Assembly: GCA_036571765.1 (NCBI GenBank)
Contig: BROE01000011.1
Location: 9,499,137 to 9,563,136, forward strand
Direction: 5' to 3'
Origin: Plecoglossus altivelis
Lineage: Eukaryota; Chordata; Actinopteri; Osmeriformes; Plecoglossidae
Length of the DNA: 64,000 nucleotides
This document shows positions 37,714 through 50,400 of the stretch, in pieces. The position numbers were made by a program, and so were the translations under genes. Below the pieces are notes generated by a model. The model did not search any database. It was not told the DNA's origin and saw nothing but the letters and a program-made list of their open reading frames with translations. The stretch's first letter is position 1. Every line of letters begins with the position of its first letter.

Positions 37714-40700
37714 GTAAATTCGTAATAAGTAATCATACTAAATACTTTTTCATTCATTAATACTCCCTAACCTGTTTTCATCTGCTACAAAATCTAAATG
37801 TTAACATTATAATCAAATACATTTTCATCCGGCCAGCAAATCCTGCTCACAATAAACGTTTCCTCCTCGAGAAGAAACAAAACAAGATTCTTTCACACGA
37901 ACATTAATGCAGCTATGTACCAAACCTTACTCCTTTTACTAACTTTGTCATTGAGGAAACACATAACCAACTTCTGCATCCATTTAGATACAATTATTAA
38001 TATTTTGTTTCAACTTTTTTTGAGGGGGAGCTACTCCAACTACTAAAATAAATATACATTGTAAGAAAACTACATGTAATCTGGTCTGAAGTAGGATACC
38101 GCCATTTTCTGATGGAAGGAGACTGGAGCGTCTATAGGAGAAATAAGTAGCAAGAATGTTTTCCAATTAACCTACTTTTGAAAAGAAGCAAACCTAAATG
38201 TATACTGATAAATGGTTGACTCGATAACTAGCCTATGTTGTTAGACAGTTACATGGTACTTATTCAATTCCAGATGGTTTCGTTTAATCTTTTTCTTGTG
38301 AAAAGCTTACAAACAACATTTTCCTCAACATGGCGTGCACGGCAAAATGTTCCATACATTCTAACTACCCCGCAGCTCCAAGCCAATGAAATGTACACAA
38401 AACCCAGGTAGAATGAGACGATGCGAAATATTTGAATTTAGGCTGGTGGAAAGAAAAAATAAGGGTATCTCACCCGAACATAATTGGTTTTCTTGATTCG
38501 TTGAACGGCCCAAACAAATTAATCTTAGGTTTCCTTCCAAATATAACGACTGGACAAAGTTACATCAAATATAGCCTAGGCTATGCATTTAAAGTTCTCT
38601 ATTTTAAATCACAGATAACTCGAAAACAAACGAATCTCAACGACGTACGGCTATCTATATTCTTTACATTAGACCCACAGATATATATATATAAAAAACA
38701 CATCGTTTCGTCGGAATGAAACTTTATTTAGGTCAGTTTACCCCCTATATGGAATGTGGCCAAACCAGGCTACTCGTCCTATAAGAATGGGGGCGGAGAC
38801 AATTTCTGTACATTCCGCAGCTATTGCCTGCTACTCTGAAGGTATTTGATCTATTTGTAAGTAAGAAACTTGGAATGAGTGAAGAGGATTCGGATACAGG
38901 CAAAACACAGCCGCTATACTTCGTGCTTTGATTTTTTTTTTTTACAAACAAGGCTATATTTGGACGATGCTCTACGTCCTTTTCACGAACAGCAACGGTA
39001 TGAATGGTGAATTACTTCAGAAATAAGAGTAGCCTACTATGCCTGTACTATTTCGTTACTATGTACTTTATCATTAAGATATATCGAATCGACAACATTG
39101 TGTTGGCTCGCTTAGTGAGGTTACTATATTCAACGAAAATGAATATAGTGTGAAATTCAAGATAGGGTTATGTTCCGTTATTGGCCATGTGTGGTCGCTT
39201 AGATAGAATTAATTCTGATCACTAATTGCAAACAAATCTTTCTTTAAATTATTTCGAGTAGCCCATATACACATTTTATAGATATGCTATTCCTTTGAGA
39301 TTTAGACCATTATCAGACGATTACAACATACAATTGACAACCTGTAACGTAATCTAAGAGAACAACTTCACAAAAACGTGTTATTTCGAATATGTTAATG
39401 GATTCAGCTGCACTGTTATATTTTGACAGACAGCAGGTATTTATTAAATCGTATAATATAGAACATTTCTTCGCGCGCTGTTTCATAAAGTATAGCGGCG
39501 CAAGTGAGCCAATGAGTGAACACGCTGAAGCCGAGCCAGCAGAAACAGGACGTAGAAAGACGAAGCAATCTAATTGGATACTTTGCTAAACCAATGAGAG
39601 TATGCTTTTCTGTGTTTGCCCACAAAAGTGGCAGTGCATGAAGGTTTGTATTTGGCTGTGACTAAATCATATTGTATATTTTAATGCATGTCACAAAATC
39701 CCTTTGGCACTTGAAAATTGTAAACGTTAAGTTGTAATAAATTACTTAATAAAACAGTAAAGCCATTATGGGCGTATAAAGCCTAAATCTGAATTATTAT
39801 AATAAATTATTTAAATGCTTGGTGGAAATTTCTTGAAATCACATGGACAGCGATGAACTGTTTAACTCAAGCTTGACAGGTTTTAAACGGAGTGGTAAGA
39901 ATGTTTTAATCTTGGACTTCAGATGACTTATCTTACACAGTGAATTTCCGACACAACAGAGCTATTGGCCTAGGCGTTCCACAAATCAACAGTGACCCGA
40001 TCACTAGAGACTAACTATCCACATTGTGTCTAAGCTGCCTGTTCAATGTGTTCCAATTTAAGTTTTTAAAATCTAGATTTTAGAACGGCATCCGGGTAGT
40101 GCCTTTTCACCTTACAATATTGACAGTGTGATTATCTATTAGGCTATTGGTGCAATAATTAACATTTTTAACTTGCTAGATACAATGCAAAGTATCTGCA
40201 GTGCCCGGCCCCCACCTTCTCTGCTATCATATGCATCGCCTCCCTACGCTGCCGACACAAGAATGCTTTGCCACAGTCACTATAGTCAGCGTGCAACATG
40301 GTAGGCCCAATATAAGGCCGAATTATTACAATATGTACGCTGTACTACGGAACATGATCTATATCGCATCATGGCACCCTCTGCCCTTCTTAGCTGTTCC
40401 GCGTGTTCATGGACTTTGTAGTGTGTGTGGATCAGGGAGGGAGGAACTTCTATCTTGCTGGAGAAGATGGATGCCGCCATGTGGATGAATTACGTGTTAT
40501 CACCATGTAGACCGTGGGCCTAAAACGGACGTATAACTCTCCCACTATATCCCAATTCCTCTAAATGAACATAAACATATAATTAGAATGACAAAGTACA
40601 ACGGTGTCATATAATTTATGAATGGCCCCACCCCCTGTTCTTTCTCTATACTGATCCATACAGTCATCCGCCACAAATTCACGTGTGCGCAAACCCCCGC

Positions 40701-41243
40701 TTGATGTCCCCCTGCTGTGGATCTACGTGAGCGCGCTTCCGTTTTACTATTTCTTCAGTGACCAATGAGAATCGACGCTTTGCAGAGAAAGACACACGAA
40801 TGTGATTCTAGTAAAAGATACACTTGGTTCTCACGGCATCCCTTTACGCGCAAAGCTAGCCAGGTTTTTCCCCAACACCAATCCACTCTTCCGCTCCTTT
40901 TTTCTCGACTCTCCACCTATGTCCCCACCTCAGATTCCCGTTCCATTTTCCCAATCACTTAATTGAGCAACTGGGATTCCTCACGTGCGGGGTTGATTTG
41001 TAGTTTGAACACGTGGCTCATTCAGAAAAGCCGGAATAGCAAAGGTTTTTTTTTTTTTTTTTTTGCTTCCCCTTCTTCTTGGTTTTATTGAGGCGGGCGA
41101 GAGAGCCTTACCGTCTGTGACATTATCCTTCTCTTTGCTAAGGGGTTTGGTATAAAACAAAAAGTACTTTACCCCTTTTTTCACCCAGCCCGTCATCGTT
41201 TGGAGAGACGAATTAATAATTCAAATTTTTATTTTTTTTTGCG

Positions 41244-41252
41244 CGATAAAAG
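41244..41252 (+). promoter_or_regulatory. igf2bp3: Possible TATA-like element of igf2bp3
   Basis: GATAAAAGG lies about 200 bases before the igf2bp3 ATG, after a T-rich stretch and followed by GC-rich sequence with several CpGs. A transcription start near 41275 would leave a 5'UTR of about 170 nt. Spacing and the match are only suggestive. Confidence 0.35.
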
Positions 41253-41442
41253 GGGCGAGGGAGCGCAAACGCGACGAGGTTGCCCGTCAAGTATATCTGT
41301 GGCTTGAACGACAGGGGAACCACGCCACAGTCACTCCGTTTGATAGTAAAGCGATTTATGCAGGCAATTCCGAACCTTGTACACCCGAGAGAGCGAATAA
41401 CGGTTTCCTCGTGCGTAAAGATTGACCATTTCAGCGTAGAAC

Positions 41443-44400
41443 ATGAATAAGCTATACATTGGTAACGTGGGTGAAGAGGCGAGCGCGGAAGACTTGGAAA
41501 CTATCTTTGAGCAGTGGAAGATTCCGCACAGTGGTCCATTTCTTATAAAAACTGGTTATGCGTTCGTGGATTGCCCCGACGAAAAGGTTGCAATGAAGGC
41601 CATTGATATACTTTCAGGTGAGATCATGGTTAACAAGCACTGCTTAAGCAATATGTATTTCTAGAGCTTGTTGGTGTTTTACCGTACCCTTTTCGTAAAT
41701 GCATATGGCCCTGTAGGGTGGGGGTGTATCCAGGCATTTCTTCTTTCTCTCTCACAACCTTTACTTGGCCTCTGACACCGTTGTTGCACACATCTAATCT
41801 AGGTGTACATGGTAATGTGCAATAGGTTTACATTTGTTAGAAAATGCGACAGTAATTCACCCAATAAGGATAAAGAGAGTTGAACTAGCCTACTTGTAAC
41901 GCTACTCTTTTGTAATTGGGCGCAGTCTGTAGAACTCGAAAGCAGTGGCGTGTAACGAGCATCAGAATAACTTGTGGTGCTAGGCTACTTTGTAACCACA
42001 TGAACCTGCAGCCGAGTTTGGAGAACAACACAGGTCCATCCTAGTGGCCCAACTTATCAGTAGCCTACGTGTGCCCATTCAGACACACCAGGTGGTTAAT
42101 GGTGTAACCTAGACCAACGGCTTGAGACCTTGTATATTTTAGCAATGTGATATTGTAACGTGTCAGTAACCGTTTTCCTGTTTACTAAAACTTTGTGGAA
42201 ATATTGCAGTAACACGCCCTCATATGTATCGTGTCGCTGCCCCATTGATCTCATTTATTTGTTCAATAAAGGCCCAGAGTAAGCCATAAGTCTGTCTTAG
42301 ATTTTTTTTGACCTACCGTAACAATGGTCCATCTGCCAAATATTGGTTATAAACTGTTGAGATACAATTAGTCGATCAGTAGGCCTAATATCGTATTTAT
42401 TCTTTCCAATAGGTAAAGTTGAACTTCATGGGAAACTTCTAGAGGTGGAGCATTCGGTCCCTAAACGCCAAAGGTAAATTATGACAAACCGTCTGCAATT
42501 GCGTAGCTATGGATATGGAGATGGCCTGCTAGAATCTTTTAAAAATCTACAATAAAAATGGATGCTATGAGGTCGTTGCATTAGCCTGTGTGCACAGGTC
42601 TGATTATCTGTTACCTCAGTAACCAATGAGATACTTTTTTACCTAGCTGAGGATTTATAAAATGTTGTGTTGTGTTAAGCAACTGAAAATTAAGATCGTG
42701 TATGGGTGTTCATATATTTAATTAAGGGAGTGTGGTACCTTCCAAATCACGTCTATGGCGACAAAAAAAATCTCCCTTTTATTTTTGTCACTAGTGTCAT
42801 CTGTTGCCTAATGACTCGAATTACACGTATCTTAAATCTGCATTATATATTTACCATATTTCTCTTATTACTAGTGTTGAGTACGTGGGACATTGAATGT
42901 AGGCATGTATGGAGGCTTGAATTTAGGCGTAGGCCTCAGAAGGCGTCCATTTGAGAAGGATCTGCCCGTCATTCTCCCTGCCTGCCCCACGCTTCCGCCC
43001 TCCTCACTCACATTGTGGTGGTGCACGAGATGGACTCCCAAACGCGATTGGAATGGGCGGTTTGGGGCCGGAAAAGCCTAGGTTTACACAAGACCCTTGA
43101 ACACCGTGTTGTCTCTGTGTAAACTTAATGCAAAGAGTTGTTTCACTAGATCTATTAGTTTATCGTCCTTACGTCAAATGTGAATTTGGAATAGTCTATA
43201 TAGGTTACGCAATATATGTGAAATAAGACGTTACAATCTTAATACTTTTTGGGATTAAACAAATAAATAAAACTGAATATAGTATATTACCTGGCAAACA
43301 TAAATTCAAGACGGACCAGGATATGGGAACTTAACGTTTTAATGTTTAGACAATTAACGATTTAATGGGCTTCATACAGACTTAAAATAGTCGTTGGTCA
43401 TCACAAGCAATATATTCGAAATTAAAACGCGAATCAGTTATGAAATGTAGGCATATTTCTGCTACTTGTGTAAAATAAATTAAACTGAACGTGACGACCC
43501 TTAGTAGTCTCCTCCTTCTGAGTATATTTTGGCTAAATCATTTATTGAGCCAGTTATAGATTTAAGTAGCCTAATTTAAATGTTTTCAATTAATTAAAAT
43601 CCATTCAAATGAGTAAGTGATCTTTTAAAAAGGTAGTCTACCGATAAAGGTCTTAGTAGTTTTGTGTTTTGATTTGTACTCTAGTGGGTCATTTTAAAAT
43701 CATGAATAAATCCCCATATTTTGTAGCAAATGATGTGGCCCAAGTGAATGGGAACAATTGAAACCATGGACACAAGGCCCGAATAAGCACGTTCTGGTTC
43801 CAGTCCATCAGCTGGTGTCTCAGCCAATCACCATGGCTTAACCTTTGAACCTTTAGGAAGGGGAAGGGAAGGGTGAACAGGCCAAAGTAGTATTATGGGA
43901 TGTGCTTCAAGCTAGTAAAGGAGACAAACGAACATTGTGAACTCGTTCTTTATTTTGGGTGTCTGCATGCCATTACAGTACAGGTGTGGCACTAGCATCT
44001 CAGATTGTGTTCATTTTAACGTTATCATGAAAGGGATTTTGCATGGCAGACAGGGTGGAGTAATTTGCTTTTGGATGTTTTGTTGGTCTGTTTTAGCCAT
44101 TCATTAATTGATCATTTAAAAAATAAAAATAAATCCTGAATTGCATTCAACTATTATTGCTCATGAACTTCTATGGACTCATTGTATTGGGCAGATTACT
44201 ATTGGTCACAATTTGACCAATGATACCCATGGTAAAGTGGTTAATGGATGGTTGTTTAGGAGTGGGTGGGGGGGTCTGGAGATGGAAAATTATTATTTGT
44301 GAGGTGTAAGTGAACCAGACCGTGTTGCTTCTGTGAGGCCTGACTGTCTACCATTGGGATAATCTAGTATGTCTGTACGTTGAAGGGATTAAATAAATTG

Positions 44401-47400
44401 TTAATGCTAGGTGTAACTCTGACCTTAAGCAGGTTTTTGTGGTCGAGCTTGTTCCCACGTCTAAAATGTAGACATGCATGGCGAGAAAAAAAAACTGATT
44501 ACAAGCTAACCTTTGTACAGATTTTACCTTGTGCTATCGTGGCTCATGTTTGTAAAGTAGCTCCTGGCTCTTATGAAAGAATCTGGGGTCAAACGGTCAT
44601 GGTGGGGCCCCACCTGTAAATGGGGGAGATATGGGAGGGGAGCACTGGGGCGTCTGTCATTCTGTATGTGGCTCCTGCTAGCAGAGCTGAGGTGCGTCAG
44701 TTGTCCCTCTGAACGCTGATGACCAACTCGGTGGGTTTGTGTGGGTGCGCCATTTAAGGAGCTACTGTCAACCGTTTTTTTTTTATCTGTGAAAATAAGC
44801 ATTTTTCTAACTTTTCAAACAAACTGTGGCAGGGGAGCGTATTGGAGACTTCACGAGGGCAGAGGAAACCAAGCAGTGTTGAGCCATTCAGAATCTTGCA
44901 TTGTGAAGTCAATGGACGCATGAGCATGGAGCCGTGTGTGTTCTAACATGGCTGAGGTTTGCTGCGTGGATGTTGAGTTCATCATAGGCTATCCAGATGA
45001 TGAACGGAGATAAAAACTGAAATGAATATGGATGTGGCGCAGTCTCATGTTGCTTTTCATAGGATTTTGTCTGTGGGTTTGCACACACTATAGTGCAGAG
45101 GCCCATAGATCACAGCTGGGCTGTGGAGGGGGAATGGGGGGGGCGGGGGCTGTTGAATGTGTAGAATGTTCGTTGAATTTAAAAGTAAATAAGGAACCCT
45201 GTCTCCATTGGTGTCGTCACATGACAAACCCCCCCAACCTACATGTTTCTGTCAGTGGACTTGTCTGTGTCCATGGCAACGGGGCCCCACCCCCACAGGG
45301 CAGAGAGGGCCCTTGTTGCCCTTCCCTGAAACAGGGCTTCTCGTCCCCCTCCCCTTTCCAAATCAAAGGCTGGGGACTGGGGAATGCACCCCCCTCCTCC
45401 TCTGCACTTTCTCCCCCCGGCTGACTTCCTCAGTGTGCAGAGCTATAGGTTAATCTGGCTGGAAAGTGCTTGGTGCATTTTCACATTTCGCACGGCATTC
45501 CCACCGCAATGCAGAGCACACGGTTAGGGGGGGGGGGGGGGGGGGGGGCGGGAGGGTGAGGAAGGGGGCCGCATAAGCCAGGAATGGCATAGAGGCCCGG
45601 AAAGGGCTGGAATTCCTCAGGAGCTGGTTGGGAATGTTTACATTTATTATTAATTTCTCCCACCCCCCAATTTGGCAGTTTTGAAACGCATGAATGTAAT
45701 TCACGTTCTAAAAGATTTGAATTGAAATGAAGGCCTAGCTAGTAAATCTTGCTGTAAGGTCTCGTGGATTTCGATGAGCGGAAGTGTAAATGAACTTCCT
45801 AATGACCCCTCAAATGGATCCTGTGCTGCCCTCCAAAACACACCTTCAGCTCAGCAAGACGTCATTTTTCCGACTGTTTTTGTGTACATGGCTAAAAATG
45901 GCATTGATGCATTCGGTATTGGTTGTCCATGTGCTTCATGAGTGTGGAGCGCAGTCATATGTAGATGATTTGGTTTAACTTTGCTGCTTACGTTTGCGGG
46001 ACATGACTGTTCATAGACTGGACAAGGTCAACTCGGATGCTTATTAGGGCTGTGTTTAAACTGTGTCCAACAGTTTTAAAAGGGAGAACTTGCATGGCTT
46101 ATAAATTCAGTGACTTCTGCTTCGTCTACATTTGGGTGTGTGTGGGTTGTTGTGTTTATATGGTCAGTGTGCAAAAAAGAATATGTTGGAGTTGCCTGTG
46201 TTTTGAGGTGTGTTTGGCAAGTGTGTACAGAGGTCATATGTGAAGCTAGAACTCCCAGCAGTATGTACATTGTGTTCCTTTAGGTTGGCCTGTGTGTAAA
46301 CAGGTTGTGGACTTTGGTGTTGCCTAGACACATGACCCACTTGACTCTAATCTCAGGGACACCTTTCTGAAACTGGAGGATAGTGTGTAGATGGGTATCA
46401 TTCAGTCCGTTGTGCAACTGTTTAAGCACAAGGCAGCCAGTGAATCTTGCTGATACTTAATGGATCATAAACCGAATGAAAACGTAGAACGCGTGCTTGC
46501 AAATGTTGCTGTCAAAGGTGCTAAATTGCTCACTCTAATGAGGAAGTGGAGCCGCGCTTCAATTGGTCGCCCTCTACCCTGCGCTTACTGTACACAGTGT
46601 GGTTGGTCGAGTGCGTTTTCCAATGAGCTCGCTCTGTTCCGGAGCCCCATCTGCTGTGACGCGGCTGGTGGAGGTTCCCTTCGTTTTACTACCCGCCCCT
46701 CGTCCTTGCTCTCCTGCCTTGCCATCCTTTAGCCCTCTCCGGATCCCCCTCCAGTAAAGTGTGCTTCTTTATTGATTGAATGTGATTGCTGATGGAGTAG
46801 GGAGGGAGGGGGGGGAGGGGGTCTAGTCAATATGCCCGGTGCTATCAGCTTGTCTACGCCGATCTGGTACTCAGGACTCTGTGGGGAGGGGCTGTGCGCT
46901 TCTCACTCCTCAGAGCTCTCTCTCTCTCGTTCACCCCCGTCTCCCCTTTAAGCCGTCTGTCCTTTAGTCTCCAAGGGTACGCTCTCCACACTTCTCCGCA
47001 TCCTTCTCACTTTCCATGTCTTCTCTCGGCTTCCTCCTGTCCTCCCTCTCCGTTCCGTCCTCCCTCTCTCCTCTTGCTCTCCTTCCCTGCGCCCCTGTCA
47101 GGCTCCCAACTCTGTTCACGTGAGCGGAGGCAGACTTGGGAGTCTTTCCTGTTGATTGCCCCCTCCTTCCTACCCGCTAAGCCAACGTTGCTCCATCCAG
47201 CTTGCGGTTCCATGGGTGGTGTCCTGCTGATTGGGGGGGGGGGGGTGGAGGTTATGATCAGTGAGCTATGTCCAGTTTGTCCTCACTTCTCCCACAAGGT
47301 TTGGGTGGGAGGATGAGGGGGCATTATGGGATATTTATGGGTTCAGGTGTGATGTTTCTGAAACAGATCACTGGTGCTGACTGTCTTCCGTTTTGTCCTC

Positions 47401-50400
47401 CCTCACCTCCTTCCGTCCTCCCTTCCTCCCCTCACTCCTTTCCTTCCTTCCTCCCCTCCCTCCTTCCTTCCTCCCTTCCTCTCTCCTCAGGAGCTGTAAA
47501 CTGCAGATCCGGAACATCCCGCCTCACATGCAGTGGGAGGTGAGTGTTAAATGGCGCATGTGCAGATTCCAGGGTGGCCACAGGAAACAGGGATCCTATA
47601 TTAACACTGCGTTGGCTGAAACATTTCTCTTCAGTGGGTTTTCACTGTGGGTGTGATGCACAGCAGGTTAATGAATAGAAGAAGAGGGACAATGGAGATG
47701 AAATGGCCTCTTAAATAGTCTAATTCTGTTGATATTCAGGTCAGAAGGTGTTGCTTGATTTTCAACAAGTATTCATCTAGCAGTCGGAGGGTTCTTTCCC
47801 TGTGTGCATCCCAACCATCATTGTGTAATCTGCTTAGCAACGTCTGCAAGCCTACCTGCTTCGCTGCCCTCGGCATTGGAAGACATGTTAGCTAACATGA
47901 CAAACCTGCTGTTGATCAGCTTGTCGACCCCTTTTTTTTATGTTAAGTTACGAAGAGCAACTCTTCCTAAAAACCTGACCCCTGTAACTCAGAGGAAAGG
48001 CGTACTACTGGATCAACCTCAACAGGCACACGATAATGCTCGTGTCTACTCAGCCTGCTTGATTTATTTACAATGGTAAAATACAGTACCGTTTCATGTG
48101 GGACATTTTCTTTTCCATTCCCTAAAAAAATAAGAAATAGGCACGTGTAGTTTCTGTTGTGAATCAGCCCGTCGTTTCTCTGATGGCTGTGGCTACGCTA
48201 GTTCAGACATTGTAATGGTGGGTTTGTCTTGCTCAAACGTTTCAATGTGTTGCAGTTCTGCCCACCCAACCATGTTGGTTGTATGTGAAGCTGAAGGAGG
48301 GAAGGGAGGCGGGGATATAAAATGGATGGGTTCGTAGACGTAAAGGAGCCCTTGTATGTTATCAGGGCGAACCTTGCTATAGATTCGGGTGGGAGTGGGG
48401 GGTGAATGCGTGTGTTCGCTGGCAGAAGTGTCTGGGTGGGCCTGGTCTCTGCGCTCCATGTGCTGCAGGATTCACAGAATGTGTAGCATTACTCCTGCCC
48501 CTCCCCCACCCAACGCTTCCTTCTGGAATGCACCCCACCCTTTCCTGAATGGCCTCGATTCCTATTGGTCGGCCTTAGAAGACGGACAGGCCTGAGCAGC
48601 CTGTGAGATGCAGAAATGTTCTTGCTGTAGGGGCCTGCCCTATCGGTAGTGGAGCAGCCAATGGTAATGATTAGAGATGGCAGTGGGGCGGGAGGCAGTG
48701 TGATTGGCTGGCTTGATTAGAGTGGGAGGCTGACGGATGGTGCGGTTGGATAGAAAGGGGGTTGAGCTGTTGGGGGCGTGCTGGTAGTTTGACTGCCTAC
48801 AGGCCAAACACCTCAAACTGTGCACAAAGTACGATCGCCTAGCTCATTCACCAATGGACTGAGAGGCCAGAGCCAATCTGTTCATTCAAATCCTGTGGCT
48901 GACAGATATGGGCGGGTTGCCAGGTTTGGTTTTCACATTGACCGTTTGTACTCGCATTAATTGATTTGACTTCCCATGTTTTGTTCCAAAGTGAACAAGA
49001 AAATTATACATATTTCTATGAATAATTTGCACCGATAAATGAATAAAATGAACTCTTACTATTTGCATTTGCACAGATGTGCTTGTTCAAATAAACTCAA
49101 AACAATGTTGTCCAGCTACTGTGTCATCCAGTGGGTTGATCTTGTCCCTCTAACTCTTATCTGGTCTCTCTGTAATCAGACCCTCTCTTCCTCTCAGGTC
49201 CTGGATGGTCTGCTTGCTCAGTATGGTGCTGTGGAGAACTGTGAACAAGGTACACAAACCTTCTGTCTAGACGCTCCTTTCCTTGTCCACCTGCTTGGTG
49301 TGTTTTGTGTGTCAAATGTGTCGATGCGCTGTGCGTCTCAGTTGGCTGTTTAGGCATCGTATGTCACTCAAACTCCCCTTGTTCGCTCTGAAAGAACATG
49401 GGGCACAGCGTTATGGCAGCATTGACAGTATGCTGTCAATCAGGAAGGGAGGACTTCTCAAAATAGGTGTCTTGTGACAGTAACTTATTATATGCTTATT
49501 TGATTATACCGAAAATTATATATAATTTTCTAGTTGACTGGTTTGCTAGTCACCGTAACCATCTTTAACTCTATATTGACCAGCTTAAATGGAAAAGGAA
49601 AAAGAGTCTCTGATCTTAAATTGTTGTACAACGCAGGGCTGTGTCCTCCTGAACAATTTCCGTGTGACAATCCTTCTATTTGGTATGTTTTTAAGAACAA
49701 ACCTAATCTGGGACACATGGTCCTAGACTGACCGCTGTGTGAGTTGACTTGACACTTCTTCTTTTTTTCTTTCCTGTGCCCCCCCCTCCCCGAACACTTC
49801 TCCCACAGTGAATACAGACACAGAGACTGCCGTTGTCAATGTCAGATATGCAGCTAAAGACCAAGCCAGGCTGTGAGTAACCATCGTCTTTCTTTCTCTC
49901 CTTGCGCATAAACGCACCCAATTTCATGGCTGTACAGTGCTCTTGTATTAGTTTGTCTCTCTGCTTGAAGCCACTTTCAAAAGGTCCATTTGAGGAAGGC
50001 CCCATGAAGGCCCCATTCTCTTTTCTCTGTGTAGTGCACCTGATTTCTTTTCACACCGACCAGTCATGTTTTATTTCGACATGCAGTGACCTAGTGGGGG
50101 GAAATGGGCTCTTTGCTGCCCTCTGTTGCATGTAACCTACACTGCTACGGGGCATCTGCACCAATGGGCTGTGAACGCCCAAGAGCTGGACGTTTGTTTC
50201 CAAGCAGAAGTAATCTTCAAGGCTAGTTTTAAGGGGGAGACCCTTTCTTGCACATCCTGTAGCATGACTTGGTTGTACCTTGTGCCAAGATCACAAGAGC
50301 CTCAAGTAGAACCAAGCATTTAATTGGTGCTCTCACCTGTAAGCTCAACTTGACCTCCAATACTTTAGAATACTTCCTCCTTTTTTCTTCCTGAATAGAA

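Larger units (their letters stand above)
35501..41270. other. Gene-free region between tra2a and igf2bp3
   Basis: About 5.8 kb, AT-rich, with no frame or exon pair I can assign to a protein. A GT repeat lies at 37672-37713 and a poly-T run at 41047-41064. Scattered CCAAT boxes and CpG-containing sequence from about 40680 onward belong to the igf2bp3 upstream region. A GTAAGT at 38858-38863 could be the donor of an alternative 5' exon, without further support. Confidence 0.55.
42474..47490 (+). other. igf2bp3 intron 2, about 5 kb
   Basis: No coding exon is supported. It contains a 22-base G run at 45527-45548, a shorter G run near 47229-47246, and a pyrimidine-rich TTCC tract (47398-47488) that runs directly into the exon 3 acceptor. 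Three CCAAT-type boxes cluster at 46562-46624. Confidence 0.6.

Noticed and set aside
38858..38863. GTAAGT as donor of an alternative igf2bp3 first exon
   Set aside because: One motif alone in an AT-rich spacer; no matching start or frame.
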